From NCBI GenBank assembly GCA_020635275.1, contig JACKAA010000003.1, positions 1-64,000 on the forward strand: a DNA stretch of 64,000 nucleotides, in the 5' to 3' direction. Below the pieces are notes generated by a model. It searched no databases and had not been told where the DNA came from. It worked only from the letters and a program-made list of their open reading frames with translations. The DNA comes from Ignavibacteriales bacterium. Lineage in GTDB: Bacteria > Bacteroidota > Ignavibacteria > Ignavibacteriales > Melioribacteraceae. Position numbers and translations under genes: made by a program. Positions 8,977 to 18,451 of this stretch are shown here, piece after piece (positions within the stretch are counted from its first letter, which is position 1; every line of letters starts with the position of its first letter).

Positions 8977-9503
8977 GTGTTGAAGAAATAATACAAAAAT
9001 TGAAAGATAAATTTCCTCATTCGGAAATTATAATTGACAATGAGTTACCGGTTGAACCTTTTGTAGTTATTAATGCCTTGGAATTACCTCAGATTTGTAA
9101 ATTTTTACGGGATGATGAATCTCTTCTTTTTGATACTTTAATGAATCTTTCCGGTGTTGATGATAATAACGCAACTAAAGTTAAAGATGAAGAAGGTAAT
9201 GAAAAATTAGAAGGAAGAACATTGAGTGTCTATTATCACCTGCATTCAATGAAATTAGATCATAAATTAGCTTTAAAAGTTTCTGTACCTATTGAAAAAC
9301 CGGAAGTTGAATCAGTTGAATCAATTTGGAAATGTGCTGATTGGCATGAAAGAGAAGCTTTTGATATGTATGGAATAATTTTCTTAAATCACCCAAACTT
9401 AATTAGAATTTTAATGCCTTATGATTGGGAAGAAGGAAGCTATCCATTAAGAAAGGATTTTGAAACACCCGAATTTTATAACGGAATGAAGATACCTTAC
9501 TGA
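8973..9503 (+). CDS. nuoC: NADH-quinone oxidoreductase subunit C
   Basis: 176 aa, the separate 30-kDa subunit rather than a NuoCD fusion. The diagnostic region is SIWKCADWHEREAFDMYGIIF followed by HPNLIRILMPYDWEEGSYPLRKDFETPE. It overlaps nuoB by 4 bases and is one base from nuoD. Part of the peripheral arm. Confidence 0.96.
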   Translation: MSVEEIIQKLKDKFPHSEIIIDNELPVEPFVVINALELPQICKFLRDDESLLFDTLMNLSGVDDNNATKVKDEEGNEKLEGRTLSVYYHLHSMKLDHKLALKVSVPIEKPEVESVESIWKCADWHEREAFDMYGIIFLNHPNLIRILMPYDWEEGSYPLRKDFETPEFYNGMKIPY

Positions 9504-9504
9504 T

Positions 9505-10620
9505 ATGGCAATAAAGACTGAAGAAATGGTATTAAATATGGGTCCTCAACACCCTTCTACTCATGGGGTTTTGAGACTTGAACTTGAATTAGAAGGTGAA
9601 CTTGTATTAAATGTTATACCTCATTTAGGCTATTTACATAGATGCTTTGAAAAACACTGTGAAGCAATGACTTATCCTCAAGTAGTTCCATATACAGATA
9701 GAATGGATTACTTAGCTTCAATGTCTAATAACTTAGGTTATGCAATTACTGTAGAAAGATTGTTAGGTATTGAAATTCCTGAAAGAGTTGAATATATACG
9801 CGTAATAATGGCTGAACTTCAAAGAATTGCATCACATATGGTTGCTTTGGGAACCTATGGTGTTGATATCGGCGCATTTACGCCATTCCTATTTTTATTT
9901 GCCGAACGTGAAAAAATTCTCACAATTTTTGAAGAAACTTGCGGTGCCCGTTTATTATATAATTACATTTGGGTCGGCGGTTTATCTCATGATATTCATC
10001 CGGATTTTGTTAGAAAGACAAAAGATTTTGTAAGAGATTTCAAACCCAGAATTACTGAGTTAAATAATCTTCTATCTTATAATAAAATATTTGTTGAAAG
10101 AACTGCAAATATTGGAATTTTACCCGCAGATGTTGCTATCAATTACGGAATTACAGGTCCAAATTTAAGAGCAAGCGGAATAAAATGGGATCTAAGAAAA
10201 AATGATCCATATTCAATTTATGATAGATTTGAATTTGATATTCCGGTCGGTGAAGGGTTATATGGTACAACCGGTGATAGCTGGGATAGATATTATTTAC
10301 GAGTTTTGGAAATGGAACAAAGTATAAAGATAATTGAACAAGCAATTGATAATATTCCCGATGGCGATGTTCAATCCGCAGTTCCAAAAAGAATTAAACC
10401 TCCAAAGGGCTCAATTTATACCAGAGTTGAAAATCCTAAAGGTGAACTTGGTTATTTTATAATTAGTGATGGTTCATTAAATCCATTTAGAGTTAAGGTT
10501 CGTGCACCTTCATTTGTAAACATGGAAGTTTTCAACGAACTCTGCAAAGGTCATTTTGTAGCAGATATCATAACAATTTTAGGCAGTATTGATGTCGTTT
10601 TAGGAGAAATTGATAGATAA
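9505..10620 (+). CDS. nuoD: NADH-quinone oxidoreductase subunit D
   Basis: 371 aa, somewhat shorter than the ~400 aa of many homologues. Quinone-site motifs are present: NMGPQHPSTHGVLRL with the conserved His, GYLHRCFEKHCE, and YTDRMDYLASMSNN. The C-terminus ends IITILGSIDVVLGEIDR, the usual family end. Its last base is the first base of the nuoH start (TAATG arrangement). Confidence 0.97.
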   Translation: MAIKTEEMVLNMGPQHPSTHGVLRLELELEGELVLNVIPHLGYLHRCFEKHCEAMTYPQVVPYTDRMDYLASMSNNLGYAITVERLLGIEIPERVEYIRVIMAELQRIASHMVALGTYGVDIGAFTPFLFLFAEREKILTIFEETCGARLLYNYIWVGGLSHDIHPDFVRKTKDFVRDFKPRITELNNLLSYNKIFVERTANIGILPADVAINYGITGPNLRASGIKWDLRKNDPYSIYDRFEFDIPVGEGLYGTTGDSWDRYYLRVLEMEQSIKIIEQAIDNIPDGDVQSAVPKRIKPPKGSIYTRVENPKGELGYFIISDGSLNPFRVKVRAPSFVNMEVFNELCKGHFVADIITILGSIDVVLGEIDR

Positions 10621-11690
10621 TGTATGATTTTTTAGTAAATCTTGTAGGAAATAATATTGTTGCATTTTTTATTGCGGCGGCATTACCATTATTTCTATTC
10701 ATTTTACCTTATGCGCTTTTAGCAGTTTTAGCTGAAAGAAAAGTTTCTGCACATATGCAAGATAGACTTGGTCCTATGAGAACAGGTTATCATGGTATTC
10801 TGCAGACAGTTGCTGATATTTTAAAACTGATTCAAAAAGAAGATTTACGAGCTTCATCTACTGATAAATCACTTTTTAATTTTGCACCATATTTAGTTTT
10901 TATGGGAAGTTTTGCCGCTTTTGCTGTTCTTCCATTTTCAAGTTTTTTTATAGGAAGTTCAATTGATGTTGGACTATTTTACTTTTTAGCAATTTCAAGT
11001 TTAGTTGTAGCCGGAATTTTAATGGGCGGCTGGTCTTCTAATAATAAATATTCATTATTAGGAGCTATGAGATCTGTATCTCAAATTATTAGTTACGAAA
11101 TTCCAACTGCTGTTGTTGTGCTAACAATGGTAATGATTACAGGCTCATTAAATCTTCATACAATTTCTGATCAGCAAACTGCGTTTTTTTGGAATTGGAA
11201 TATCTTAGGCGGAACATTACCCGGAATAGCAAAATTCTTACTTATTCCGTTGATGCTTGGAGCATTTATAATAATTTTTATTAGCACTTTAGCGGAAGTA
11301 AATAGAACACCATTTGATATCCCAGAAGCTGAGTCTGAACTGGTTGCTGGATTTTTCACTGAATATTCTGGAATGCGTTTTGCTATGTTCTTTTTAGCAG
11401 AATATGCAAATATGCTTGCCGTTTCATTTTTGATTACGATCTTATTTTTTGGCGGTTATCATTCGCCTTTAGGTTATTTAGGAAATACTCTTGGCGTTGA
11501 GTGGCTAGTTCCGATTGAACAATTCTTTTGGTTTGCTTCTAAAGGTTTGATATTTGTCTTAATTCAAATGTGGCTTCGTTGGACTTTGCCTAGATTAAGA
11601 GTTGATCAATTAATGACTGTTTGCTGGAAATATTTAATTCCATATTCAATTGCAATTTTATTATTAGTCGGATTAGTAACTTTAATATAA
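10620..11690 (+). CDS. nuoH: NADH-quinone oxidoreductase subunit H
   Basis: 356 aa, about eight transmembrane helices. It couples quinone reduction to the membrane arm. Motifs: AERKVSAHMQDRLGPMRTG, the loop TLAEVNRTPFDIPEAESELV, and GFFTEYSGMRFAMFFLAEY. The C-terminus has RWTLPRLRVDQLMTVCWKYL, as in the family. One base separates it from nuoI. Confidence 0.97.
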   Translation: MYDFLVNLVGNNIVAFFIAAALPLFLFILPYALLAVLAERKVSAHMQDRLGPMRTGYHGILQTVADILKLIQKEDLRASSTDKSLFNFAPYLVFMGSFAAFAVLPFSSFFIGSSIDVGLFYFLAISSLVVAGILMGGWSSNNKYSLLGAMRSVSQIISYEIPTAVVVLTMVMITGSLNLHTISDQQTAFFWNWNILGGTLPGIAKFLLIPLMLGAFIIIFISTLAEVNRTPFDIPEAESELVAGFFTEYSGMRFAMFFLAEYANMLAVSFLITILFFGGYHSPLGYLGNTLGVEWLVPIEQFFWFASKGLIFVLIQMWLRWTLPRLRVDQLMTVCWKYLIPYSIAILLLVGLVTLI

Positions 11691-11691
11691 A

Positions 11692-12282
11692 ATGAAACAA
11701 TACTTTAAAAATACATTTGATGCACTTTATACAGTTCTAGTTGGAATGAGAATTACTTTCAAACATCTCTTCGTTCCTTCAGTAACTATACAATACCCTG
11801 AAGTAAAACCACAAATGCCGGAAAGAGCCAGAAACAGACTCTTTGTAAATATGGATGATTGCATTGGTTGTGATCAATGTTCAAGGGCTTGTCCGGTCAA
11901 TTGTATTACAATTGAAACTGTAAAAGCTACTCCGGATGATAGTCCGGGTGAAACTTCACAAGGAAAGAAAAAAGCATTGTGGGTTACAAAATTTGATATT
12001 GATATTGCTAAATGCTGCTTCTGTTCATTATGTGTTTATCCATGCCCTACTGAATGTATTAATATGACTAAAGTCTATGAATTCTCTGAATTTGAAAGAG
12101 ATAATTTGATTTACAATTTTGCAACTTTAACAATGGATGAAGTTACTGATAAGCAAAAGAAATTTGAAGAATTTACAGCTCAGAAAGAAGCAGAAAAATT
12201 AGCTGCAGCAAAGGCAAAAGCCGAAAAAGCAAAACAAGATGCTGCAAAAAAAGATGATAAGCCAGAAAGTAAACCAGAGTAA
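11692..12282 (+). CDS. nuoI: NADH-quinone oxidoreductase subunit I (two 4Fe-4S clusters)
   Basis: 196 aa. Two ferredoxin motifs, CIGCDQCSRACPVNCI and CCFCSLCVYPCPTECI, supply ligands for clusters N6a and N6b. The last ~40 residues (from KKFEEFTAQKEAEK) form a Lys/Ala/Glu-rich tail that most homologues lack; it probably is a charged helix or disordered. In a complex without NuoEFG this subunit would be near the electron entry point. Confidence 0.96.
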   Translation: MKQYFKNTFDALYTVLVGMRITFKHLFVPSVTIQYPEVKPQMPERARNRLFVNMDDCIGCDQCSRACPVNCITIETVKATPDDSPGETSQGKKKALWVTKFDIDIAKCCFCSLCVYPCPTECINMTKVYEFSEFERDNLIYNFATLTMDEVTDKQKKFEEFTAQKEAEKLAAAKAKAEKAKQDAAKKDDKPESKPE

Positions 12283-12291
12283 TAAGTAATT

Positions 12292-12789
12292 ATGGAATTA
12301 TACGATATAATATTTTATTTATTTGCAGCAATAACGATTGGATCAGCAATAGTGGTTGTTAATTCCAAAAATATTGTACACGCTGCATTTAGTTTGCTGC
12401 TTACATTTTTTGGCGTTTCAGGCATTTATGTTTTATTAGGAGCTGATTTTATTGCCGTTGTTCAAATTATGGTTTACGTTGGCGGAATTTTAATTCTGTT
12501 ACTGTTTGGTGTTATGCTTACTAATAGAATAACTAATGTTGATATCAGATCAGGCTCAATTCAAGTTATACCGGCAATAATTGGATTAGCAATTTTTACT
12601 GCTATTTTATTTTGGACTATGACTTCTACAAATTGGAAATCAGAAAAATTTGAATTACCTACCACTACTGCTTTCCAAATAGGTGACATTTTATTATCAG
12701 AATATGTACTGATTTTTGAATTGCTTGGTATTTTACTTTTAATTGCACTAATTGGTGCTGCATCAATTGCAAGAAGAGATAAGGAATAA
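12292..12789 (+). CDS. nuoJ: NADH-quinone oxidoreductase subunit J
   Basis: 165 aa, five predicted helices. Conserved NIVHAAFSLLLTFFGVSGIYVLLGADFIA and VQIMVYVGGILILLLFGVMLTNR contain the pi-bulge region of helix 3. The C-terminus is IALIGAASIARR. It lies 9 bases after nuoI and 6 before nuoK. Confidence 0.96.
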   Translation: MELYDIIFYLFAAITIGSAIVVVNSKNIVHAAFSLLLTFFGVSGIYVLLGADFIAVVQIMVYVGGILILLLFGVMLTNRITNVDIRSGSIQVIPAIIGLAIFTAILFWTMTSTNWKSEKFELPTTTAFQIGDILLSEYVLIFELLGILLLIALIGAASIARRDKE

Positions 12790-12795
12790 TAAGAA

Positions 12796-13104
12796 TTGGA
12801 AGTTGGATTAAATCATTTTTTAACTGTTAGCGTCGCTTTATTTGCTTTGGGTTTATATGGTGTTGTTACTCGTAAAAATGCTGTTATGGTTTTAATGGGA
12901 GTTGAACTAATCTTAAATTCAGCTAATATAAATTTTGTTGCATTTTCAAGATTCGGAAATCTTGGAATTAATGGTCAAATTTATGCTTTGTTTGTAATCA
13001 TATTAGCAGCAGCCGAAGCCGCTATTGCTTTGGCTATTGTATTAAACATCTATAAAACTTTTGCAAATGTTAATATAGATGAAATTAAAAATCTTAAAGA
13101 ATAA
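12796..13104 (+). CDS. nuoK: NADH-quinone oxidoreductase subunit K, TTG start
   Basis: 102 aa, three helices. Family residues are in VLMGVELILNSANINFVAFS (Glu in helix 2) and VIILAAAEAAIALAIVLNIY (Glu in helix 3). The start must be the TTG at 12796: an in-frame stop lies two codons upstream, and the first in-frame ATG is inside helix 2. Cotranscribed with nuoJ and nuoL. Confidence 0.95.
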   Translation: MEVGLNHFLTVSVALFALGLYGVVTRKNAVMVLMGVELILNSANINFVAFSRFGNLGINGQIYALFVIILAAAEAAIALAIVLNIYKTFANVNIDEIKNLKE

Positions 13105-13107
13105 CCT

Positions 13108-15201
13108 ATGTCTGAAACTGCCAATATAAATATTTCGATTGCCATACTATTATTGCCATTGCTTGGTTTTATAATTGTACTATTTTTTGGCAAAAGATTT
13201 CCAAAAATTTATCTAGCTGAAGTTGGAATTATTTCCTTTGCATTTATTTTATCACTAGTAGTTGGTTACTCAAAGTTAACATCATTTTTACATCAGGACC
13301 TTCTCTTTTCCTTTACCTGGATTAACTTTGGAAATGTTCCAAAAATTGGCGAATTAACAGTTGATTTAGGAATTAAAATTGATAATCTCACTGTTATAAT
13401 GCTTTTCGTCGTCAATCTTATTAGCATGCTTGTTCATATTTATTCTATTGCATATATGGAAGGTGATAAAAGATATTCAAGATACTTTTCTTATTTAGGA
13501 ATATTTACTTTTTCAATGTTAGGAATAGTTCTTACAGATAATCTTTTAATGATGTACATATTTTGGGAATTAGTAGGATTATCATCCTATCTTTTAATTG
13601 GTTTTTGGTATGAAAAACAATCTGCATCTGATGCCGGTAAAAAAGCATTCCTGACAAACCGTATTGGTGATATAGGTATGTTTATTGGCATTTTGATACT
13701 TTTCACAAATTATAAATCGTTTTCTTTCGATTTTATATACAGTCAAATTGCAAATGGAATTTTACCATACGGAAGTGAAGTTTGGTTAACTGCTGCCGGA
13801 ATATTAGTTTTTATGGGCGCGGTTGGTAAATCGGCGCAATTCCCTCTGCATGTTTGGTTGCCAGATGCAATGGAAGGTCCTACTCCCGTAAGTGCACTAA
13901 TTCATGCAGCCACAATGGTTGCTGCCGGTGTTTATTTGGTTGCAAGAATTTTTGTAATGCTAACCGCAGATGCTATGTTGGTAATAGCAATTGTTGGAGC
14001 TGTTACTTCCCTTTTTGCTGCAACAATTGCACTTACTCAGAATGATATCAAAAAAGTTTTAGCTTATTCAACTGTAAGTCAGTTAGGTTATATGATAATG
14101 GCGCTTGGTGTTGGAGCTTATACTTATGCATTTTTCCATCTTGTTACCCATGCATTTTTTAAAGCTTGTTTATTTCTTGGTTCAGGATCTGTAATTCACT
14201 CAATGCATCATGAACAAGATATAAGAGAAATGGGCGGATTGAAAAAGAAAATGCCGATCACTTATTATACATTTTTAATTTCCACATTGGCGATTTCTGG
14301 AATTCCTTTAACTTCAGGCTTTTTAAGCAAAGATGGCTTACTTGCCGGAACTTTAGCTTTTGGAGAATTAACTGGTCATTGGTTAATTCCAATTATGGGA
14401 TTTTTGGTAGCTTTTTTAACAGCCTTTTATATGTTTAGGTTGGTAATCTTGACATTCCATGGTGAACCTAGAAATCAGCATAAATTTGATCATGCACATG
14501 AATCACCTTTTGTTATGGTTATGCCTTTAGTTGTTTTAAGTGTGTTATCAACTTTTATTTGGTATACTCCAAATCCAATTGGAGCAACAGATGGTTGGTT
14601 TGCAACAGAATGGGTTCAAACTCCCCAGACGGTTGTTCCGGAAACTTCAAGATTCGATTTTATGGTTAGAGAACCACACGAAGCTAGCGTTGGTGAACAT
14701 GGGCTAATTGCTCATTCAGAAAAATATGAACATGCTATGCATTGGGCTCATTATCCAGCAATGATATTATCAATATTGTTAGGTGGATTAGGTATTTTAT
14801 TAGCTTTTACAATGTATCAATGGAAGAAAATTTCACCTGATAATATTGCTGACAAAGTTAAATCACTATATAAGGGTTCATTAAATAAGTGGTATGTTGA
14901 TGAAATATACGATGCATCATTTATTAGCGGAACATTAGGATTAGGTAATATTCTTTCTTGGTTTGATAAATGGATTGTTGACGGAATTGTAAATGGCAGT
15001 GCTACTCTCACTAGAGTATTTTCTAAAATTAGCGGATGGTTTGATACATATATAGTAGATGGTTTTGTAAATGCAACTGCGTTTATAAGCGGTTTTATTG
15101 GATTAAATTTTAAAAGAATGCAAACTGGAAAGGTTCAGACATATATTGTTTTAGTAGTTTTTTCAATAATAGTATTATTCTTTATTATTGGACCTTTTTA
15201 G
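13108..15201 (+). CDS. nuoL: NADH-quinone oxidoreductase subunit L (antiporter-like)
   Basis: 697 aa. An antiporter-like proton-channel subunit at the distal end of the membrane arm. Motifs: YMEGDKRYSRYFSYLGIFTF, IFWELVGLSSYLLIGFWYEK, FPLHVWLPDAMEGPTPVSALIHAATMVAAG, KKVLAYSTVSQLGYMIMALG and HAFFKACLFLGSGSVIH. The C-terminal third contains the lateral-helix region with a soluble stretch rich in His and Glu (about 500-545) before the final helices. Full length, no breaks. Confidence 0.97.
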   Translation: MSETANINISIAILLLPLLGFIIVLFFGKRFPKIYLAEVGIISFAFILSLVVGYSKLTSFLHQDLLFSFTWINFGNVPKIGELTVDLGIKIDNLTVIMLFVVNLISMLVHIYSIAYMEGDKRYSRYFSYLGIFTFSMLGIVLTDNLLMMYIFWELVGLSSYLLIGFWYEKQSASDAGKKAFLTNRIGDIGMFIGILILFTNYKSFSFDFIYSQIANGILPYGSEVWLTAAGILVFMGAVGKSAQFPLHVWLPDAMEGPTPVSALIHAATMVAAGVYLVARIFVMLTADAMLVIAIVGAVTSLFAATIALTQNDIKKVLAYSTVSQLGYMIMALGVGAYTYAFFHLVTHAFFKACLFLGSGSVIHSMHHEQDIREMGGLKKKMPITYYTFLISTLAISGIPLTSGFLSKDGLLAGTLAFGELTGHWLIPIMGFLVAFLTAFYMFRLVILTFHGEPRNQHKFDHAHESPFVMVMPLVVLSVLSTFIWYTPNPIGATDGWFATEWVQTPQTVVPETSRFDFMVREPHEASVGEHGLIAHSEKYEHAMHWAHYPAMILSILLGGLGILLAFTMYQWKKISPDNIADKVKSLYKGSLNKWYVDEIYDASFISGTLGLGNILSWFDKWIVDGIVNGSATLTRVFSKISGWFDTYIVDGFVNATAFISGFIGLNFKRMQTGKVQTYIVLVVFSIIVLFFIIGPF

Positions 15202-15238
15202 TAAGATAGAAATTAAAAATATAAGGTAAATAATTATA

Positions 15239-16843
15239 ATGAATGGATTCCCTATTTTATCTTTAATTACATTTTTGCCGGTTATTGGAATGATCATCAT
15301 TCTATTTATACCTAGCAAAATGATTAAAGAAATTAAAATTACTTCGTTGATAATAACCTTCTTACAAATCATTTTAGCAGTAGTTCTGCTAGGTAATTTT
15401 AACTACAACGCAGGTGGAATATATGAAGTAAGTTCATTTCAATTTATTGAAAAATTCAGATGGATTGAATTAACTGGACTCTCATGGATTGGAACTATTA
15501 AAGTTGATTATTTTCTTGGTGCTGATGGATTAAGTTTACCAATGATTCTTCTAACTGCTATTGTTTCATTTATTGCTATTATTTCTTCTTGGAATATATC
15601 AAAATCAATTAAAGGTTATTTTGCTTTATTTCTACTTCTAGATACTGGAATGATGGGCGTTTTCGTTGCACTGGATTTCTTTTTGTTCTACATATTCTGG
15701 GAATTAATGCTTCTTCCTATGTATTTCCTTATTGGAATTTGGGGCGGACCAAGAAAAGAATATGCAGCTATTAAGTTCTTTATCTACACTTTATTTGGCA
15801 GTGTGTTCATGCTGTTAGTTATGATAGCATTATATTTTAGTGCCGGAGAAACCCTAGCTGACGGTCGAGTTGTTTATACTTTTAATCTTCTTGCATTGAT
15901 GGATCCTGCAAATTATTTAGATAACGGACTGCTTTCACCGCTTAATCCAAATAATTATAGATTAGCAGCATATATTGCACTTTTTGTTGGCTTTGCAATT
16001 AAAATACCAATGTTTCCATTTCATACTTGGTTACCTGATGCACACGTTGAAGCACCTACTCCAATTAGTGTTATTCTTGCCGGTGTATTATTGAAAATGG
16101 GAACTTATGGAATTTTAAGAATTAGCTATCCAATATTCCCGGAAATTACCGAACAATTAGCTTACTACATTGCTTTATTTGGAGTTATAAATATTATTTA
16201 TGGCGGATTAGTTGCTCTTGCTCAAAAGGATTTCAAAAAACTTATAGCTTATTCATCAGTTTCACATATGGGATATGTTTTATTGGGTATGGCATCAATG
16301 AGTACAACCGGTATTACCGGAGCAATATTCCAAATGTTCAATCATGGAACAATAACCGCAATGCTCTTCTTAATTGTTGGTGTTATTTATGATAGAGCTC
16401 ATACTAGAGAAATTAATGGTTTTGGCGGTTTGGCAAATAAAATGCCTATTTACACTGGATTTGTTACTGTTGCATTTTTCGCGGCTATCGGCCTACCAAG
16501 CTTAAGCGGATTTATTTCTGAAGCGTTGGTATTTGTAGGTGCTTTTGGTGTTGCAGAAATTAGAACTTTAACAATGATTGGCACACTTGGTATTTTAATA
16601 GGTGCCGCTTATATGTTATGGACTCTTCAAAGAATTTTCTTTGGCGAATTCAATACAAAATGGGAAAATGTTTTACATGATATTACTTTTAGAGAATATG
16701 CAATGTTAATTCCATTAACAATAATTATCATATTCTTAGGAATTTATCCTTCAGCAATGTTAGATATAATGAATACATCTGTAAATACATTAGTTGAATT
16801 CATTGCTAATGGAGCTCAAAATATTAGAATCAGCGGAATGTAA
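15239..16843 (+). CDS. nuoM: NADH-quinone oxidoreductase subunit M (antiporter-like)
   Basis: 534 aa. An antiporter-like subunit with FYIFWELMLLPMYFLIGIWGG (conserved Glu), FPFHTWLPDAHVEAPTPISVILAGVLLKMG and KKLIAYSSVSHMGYVLLGMAS. About 14 transmembrane helices. It follows nuoL after a 37-base gap with the ribosome binding site AAGG, and precedes nuoN by 36 bases. Confidence 0.97.
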   Translation: MNGFPILSLITFLPVIGMIIILFIPSKMIKEIKITSLIITFLQIILAVVLLGNFNYNAGGIYEVSSFQFIEKFRWIELTGLSWIGTIKVDYFLGADGLSLPMILLTAIVSFIAIISSWNISKSIKGYFALFLLLDTGMMGVFVALDFFLFYIFWELMLLPMYFLIGIWGGPRKEYAAIKFFIYTLFGSVFMLLVMIALYFSAGETLADGRVVYTFNLLALMDPANYLDNGLLSPLNPNNYRLAAYIALFVGFAIKIPMFPFHTWLPDAHVEAPTPISVILAGVLLKMGTYGILRISYPIFPEITEQLAYYIALFGVINIIYGGLVALAQKDFKKLIAYSSVSHMGYVLLGMASMSTTGITGAIFQMFNHGTITAMLFLIVGVIYDRAHTREINGFGGLANKMPIYTGFVTVAFFAAIGLPSLSGFISEALVFVGAFGVAEIRTLTMIGTLGILIGAAYMLWTLQRIFFGEFNTKWENVLHDITFREYAMLIPLTIIIIFLGIYPSAMLDIMNTSVNTLVEFIANGAQNIRISGM

Positions 16844-16879
16844 ATTTATTAATTTAGAAATTAGTTTATTGATAAAATA

Positions 16880-18385
16880 ATGTTAGAAAACCTTTTTAAA
16901 GATTTATCGCTTATATATCCAGAAATTATTGTCTCTGTTACTTTACTTCTGGTGGTTTTATTTGATTTAATATATGATAAAAATAAAACTATTATCCCCT
17001 ATCTTGGACTAATCGGTTTATTTGCTGCATTATTTTATTCTTTGGGTTCTGTTGATATTGAAACTCATGCATTTATTATTGGCGATACCGGAAATAAGTT
17101 TGGACTTCTTTCTTTAGATCCATTTGGAAATTATTTTAGAATAATTATTCTTATAACATCAATCCTAATTATTTTCTTTACTAAATCATCAAGTGAAATT
17201 CATTCAATATCTGAAAGATCGGGAGAATTCTATACTTTGCTTTTAGGTATGGTTCTAGGCATGATGTTTATGGTTTCGGCTTCTGATCTTATAATGATCT
17301 ATATTTCCGTTGAAATCTTATCATTATCCTCGTATGTATTAACCGGATTCACTAAACTGAGAGATCGTGATAGTGAAGCATCATTAAAATATTTGATATA
17401 TGGTTCAGCTTCATCTGGAATAATGCTGTTTGGAATGTCATTAATTTATGGATTAATTGGTTCAACAAATATTTATGAAATAAATGAAGTCCTTCAAACT
17501 ACTAGTATAAATTCAATAATTTATTCTTTTGCTCTTATTTTAATTTTTGCTGGTATAGGCTTTAAAATTTCAGCAGCTCCATTTCACTTTTGGACTCCAG
17601 ATGTTTATGAAGGAGCACCTATTTCAATCACTGCATTTTTATCTGTTGCAAGTAAAGCTGCCGGTTTTGCACTTTTAATAAGATTTGTTAAAGTTACATT
17701 CTTAGCAGATAATATTGAGGGAAATTGGATACTATTGCAAGGTTTCGATTGGCAAAACTTCTTAATTATTATTTCTGTTCTTACAATGACATTAGGTAAC
17801 TTTGCCGCTCTTTGGCAAGATAACTTAAAAAGAATGTTAGCTTATTCAAGCATCGCTCATGCCGGTTATATGTTGTTAGGTATTGCAGTTCTAACTGATC
17901 AAGGTTTACTTGCGGTTATGATTTATTTTCTGGTCTATCTATTAATGAATATTGGTGCATTTTATATAGTAATGATAATTGCTAACAACATCGGATCTGA
18001 AAATATTAATGATTATAATAAATTAGGTTCTGCTGCTCCATTTCTTGGAGTTTCATTAACTATATTTTTAATTTCATTAACCGGTTTACCTCCTACTGCT
18101 GGTTTTATATCAAAATTATATATTTTCATTGCATTATTAGATGTTAAAATGATTGCAGTTGCCGTTATTGCTGTTCTAAACAGTGTTGTCTCACTCTATT
18201 ATTACATTCGAGTCTTAAAACATATGTTCATCAATGAAACTGATAAAACAGTACCAGAAATTAAAGTTTCATTAAATGATGTAGTTTTTATTCTTATTCT
18301 ACTTGTTCCTACATTAATATTGGGCGTTTATTTTTCACCAATAGTAGATTTTGCCCAAGCATTTTTATCAATTTTAGTTAATTAA
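16880..18385 (+). CDS. nuoN: NADH-quinone oxidoreductase subunit N (antiporter-like)
   Basis: 501 aa, the third antiporter-like subunit. Motifs: IMIYISVEILSLSSYVLTGF, SEASLKYLIYGSASSGIMLFG, AAPFHFWTPDVYEGAPISITAF, KRMLAYSSIAHAGYMLLGIA and SLTGLPPTAGFISKLYIF. It is the last nuo gene. I see no terminator hairpin in the 66 bases before the Rrf2 gene, so read-through into that locus is possible. Confidence 0.97.
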   Translation: MLENLFKDLSLIYPEIIVSVTLLLVVLFDLIYDKNKTIIPYLGLIGLFAALFYSLGSVDIETHAFIIGDTGNKFGLLSLDPFGNYFRIIILITSILIIFFTKSSSEIHSISERSGEFYTLLLGMVLGMMFMVSASDLIMIYISVEILSLSSYVLTGFTKLRDRDSEASLKYLIYGSASSGIMLFGMSLIYGLIGSTNIYEINEVLQTTSINSIIYSFALILIFAGIGFKISAAPFHFWTPDVYEGAPISITAFLSVASKAAGFALLIRFVKVTFLADNIEGNWILLQGFDWQNFLIIISVLTMTLGNFAALWQDNLKRMLAYSSIAHAGYMLLGIAVLTDQGLLAVMIYFLVYLLMNIGAFYIVMIIANNIGSENINDYNKLGSAAPFLGVSLTIFLISLTGLPPTAGFISKLYIFIALLDVKMIAVAVIAVLNSVVSLYYYIRVLKHMFINETDKTVPEIKVSLNDVVFILILLVPTLILGVYFSPIVDFAQAFLSILVN

Positions 18386-18424
18386 AAATTGTCACTTGTA
18401 TTATTGATGAATCTTTATTATTTT

Positions 18425-18449
18425 ATATGCGATAAAATTAGTCGTATAT
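18425..18449. promoter_or_regulatory. Imperfect palindrome at the rrf2 start, candidate operator
   Basis: ATATGCGA (18425-18432) and TCGTATAT (18442-18449) form an inverted repeat with one mismatch around a 9-base AT-rich spacer. It ends two bases before the ATG of the Rrf2 regulator. Position and symmetry fit an autoregulatory Rrf2 site; this is inference. Confidence 0.5.
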
Positions 18450-18451
18450 AA

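Noticed and set aside
13854..14045. Cys-rich 63-codon frame inside nuoL
   Set aside because: A frame-shifted reading of conserved nuoL sequence; the Cys residues come from GCT/TGC codons of Ala.
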